Positions 63,559 to 64,000 of a DNA stretch of 64,000 nucleotides are shown here, in pieces. Position 1 is the first letter of the stretch, and each line of letters opens with the position of its first letter. The notes under the pieces were generated by a model. The model did no database searches, was not told the origin of the DNA, and worked only from the letters and a program-made list of their open reading frames with translations. The translations under genes and the position numbers were made by a program. Origin of the DNA: Geomonas ferrireducens (lineage in GTDB: Bacteria; Desulfobacterota; Desulfuromonadia; Geobacterales; Geobacteraceae); contig NZ_SSYA01000001.1 of assembly GCF_004917065.1 (NCBI RefSeq), positions 886,550 to 950,549 of the forward strand. Direction: 5' to 3'.

Positions 63559-64000
63559 TTACGGACGCGGCGAAAACTTGATGATGCGGTCGTAAAGCAT
63601 CTCCTGCGTGGCGGCTCCCACCTTGGTCGCAGGTTCAAGGTACATGCGGAAGTACACCCCCAGGATCGTGTTTTCATCGAGTTTCACGCGCGCACAGGGG
63701 GCGGACAACGGCACGCAACCGGCTTCGTTGCCGCAGTTGCGCGATGCCTTGTACACGTACATCAGATGCGCATCGGGATCCCCGGCGGGGAGGTAGCTGT
63801 CGGCCGAGCCTACCGGCAGATCGTCGTCGAAAAATCCGCCTAAAAACGCATTCCATTTCTGATGCGGGCCGTCACCTTCCATGTATCCGGTCGCGTAAAA
63901 ATTGACGTTCATGTACGTCGTTTTCCGGGTGGCTACGTGATTGGCGCCATAAATCACGAGATACTCGTCGTCGGCCAGCGTGAGAACGTCATTGAGATTG
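63559..64000 (-). CDS. Protein of unknown function, cut by window edge
   Basis: The frame is open to the right edge of the window, so only the C-terminal 146 residues are seen. The segment DEYLVIYGANHVA is in frame upstream of the first visible in-window start codon, so the true start is outside. Several Cys and aromatic residues suggest an exported protein like its neighbours, and it ends KFSPRP 69 bases before the next gene. No domain recognised. Confidence 0.6.
   Translation of the reverse strand, partial: NLNDVLTLADDEYLVIYGANHVATRKTTYMNVNFYATGYMEGDGPHQKWNAFLGGFFDDDLPVGSADSYLPAGDPDAHLMYVYKASRNCGNEAGCVPLSAPCARVKLDENTILGVYFRMYLEPATKVGAATQEMLYDRIIKFSPRP

Overview
The window looks like a chromosome segment of a Geobacteraceae bacterium (Geobacter, Geomonas or Citrifermentans type). 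The basis is the high-GC coding style, the futalosine-type menaquinone genes, the paired PrkA/SpoVR/YeaH stress cluster, DUF507 pairs, a HrcA/CIRCE-controlled groESL, and GEMM-I riboswitches in front of a surface-protein operon. The genus is an inference. No 16S rRNA or other phylogenetic marker was tested.

Layout. 0.1-1 kb: two small exported proteins. 1.2-3.3 kb: sucCD. 3.5-4.7 kb: a chemoreceptor-like protein without a periplasmic domain. 4.8-12.3 kb (minus): prkA, yeaH-type, spoVR and a second, longer prkA. 12.6-16.4 kb: a lipoprotein facing an HD-GYP/HEAT-repeat gene pair. 16.6-18.7 kb: groES-groEL with a perfect CIRCE operator. 18.8-19.4 kb: two DUF507 genes. 19.5-19.75 kb: a 6S-like RNA with its own promoter and terminator. 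19.9-30.9 kb: housekeeping genes (MBL hydrolase, Deg protease, OmpR-type regulator, PpsR, PrmA, RsmE, DUF72, RNase D, HisC). 29.8-35.0 kb: a futalosine menaquinone cluster, mqnL-mqnP-mqnM-mqnE-mqnC.

The accessory part begins near 35 kb. At 36.3-36.8 kb two nearly identical GEMM-I aptamers, each followed by its own intrinsic terminator, precede a 13-kb run of five exported proteins. Four are DUF11-type proteins with a shared C-terminal signature. The fifth is a 2,250-residue protein combining a DUF11 domain, an OmpA-like domain and a large predicted outer-membrane barrel. This looks like a cyclic-dinucleotide-controlled cell-surface assembly.

A tRNA-Pro(CGG) gene at 50.06 kb is the target of a 9-kb integrative island ending at 59.165 kb. 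The ends carry a 45-bp direct repeat of the tRNA 3' half and tandem 12-bp arm-type repeats, and a tyrosine integrase lies at the right end. The cargo is defence-like. It has a TIR protein, an overlapping 53-residue ORF, a membrane-anchored protein, a HELGH metallopeptidase-like protein and a KAP-type NTPase, all in one minus-strand run. An AbiF-like HEPN protein sits behind a structured leader RNA, and there is an MNT nucleotidyltransferase whose HEPN partner seems lost. Remnants of a TraJ-like conjugation gene and a frameshifted small gene lie between them. Beyond the island (59.2-64 kb) is a minus-strand set of exported proteins of unknown function: a beta-helix lipoprotein, a small lipoprotein, a Cys-rich protein, and two more, the last cut by the window edge.

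All calls were made by reading the sequence. No database search, folding program or alignment tool was run.
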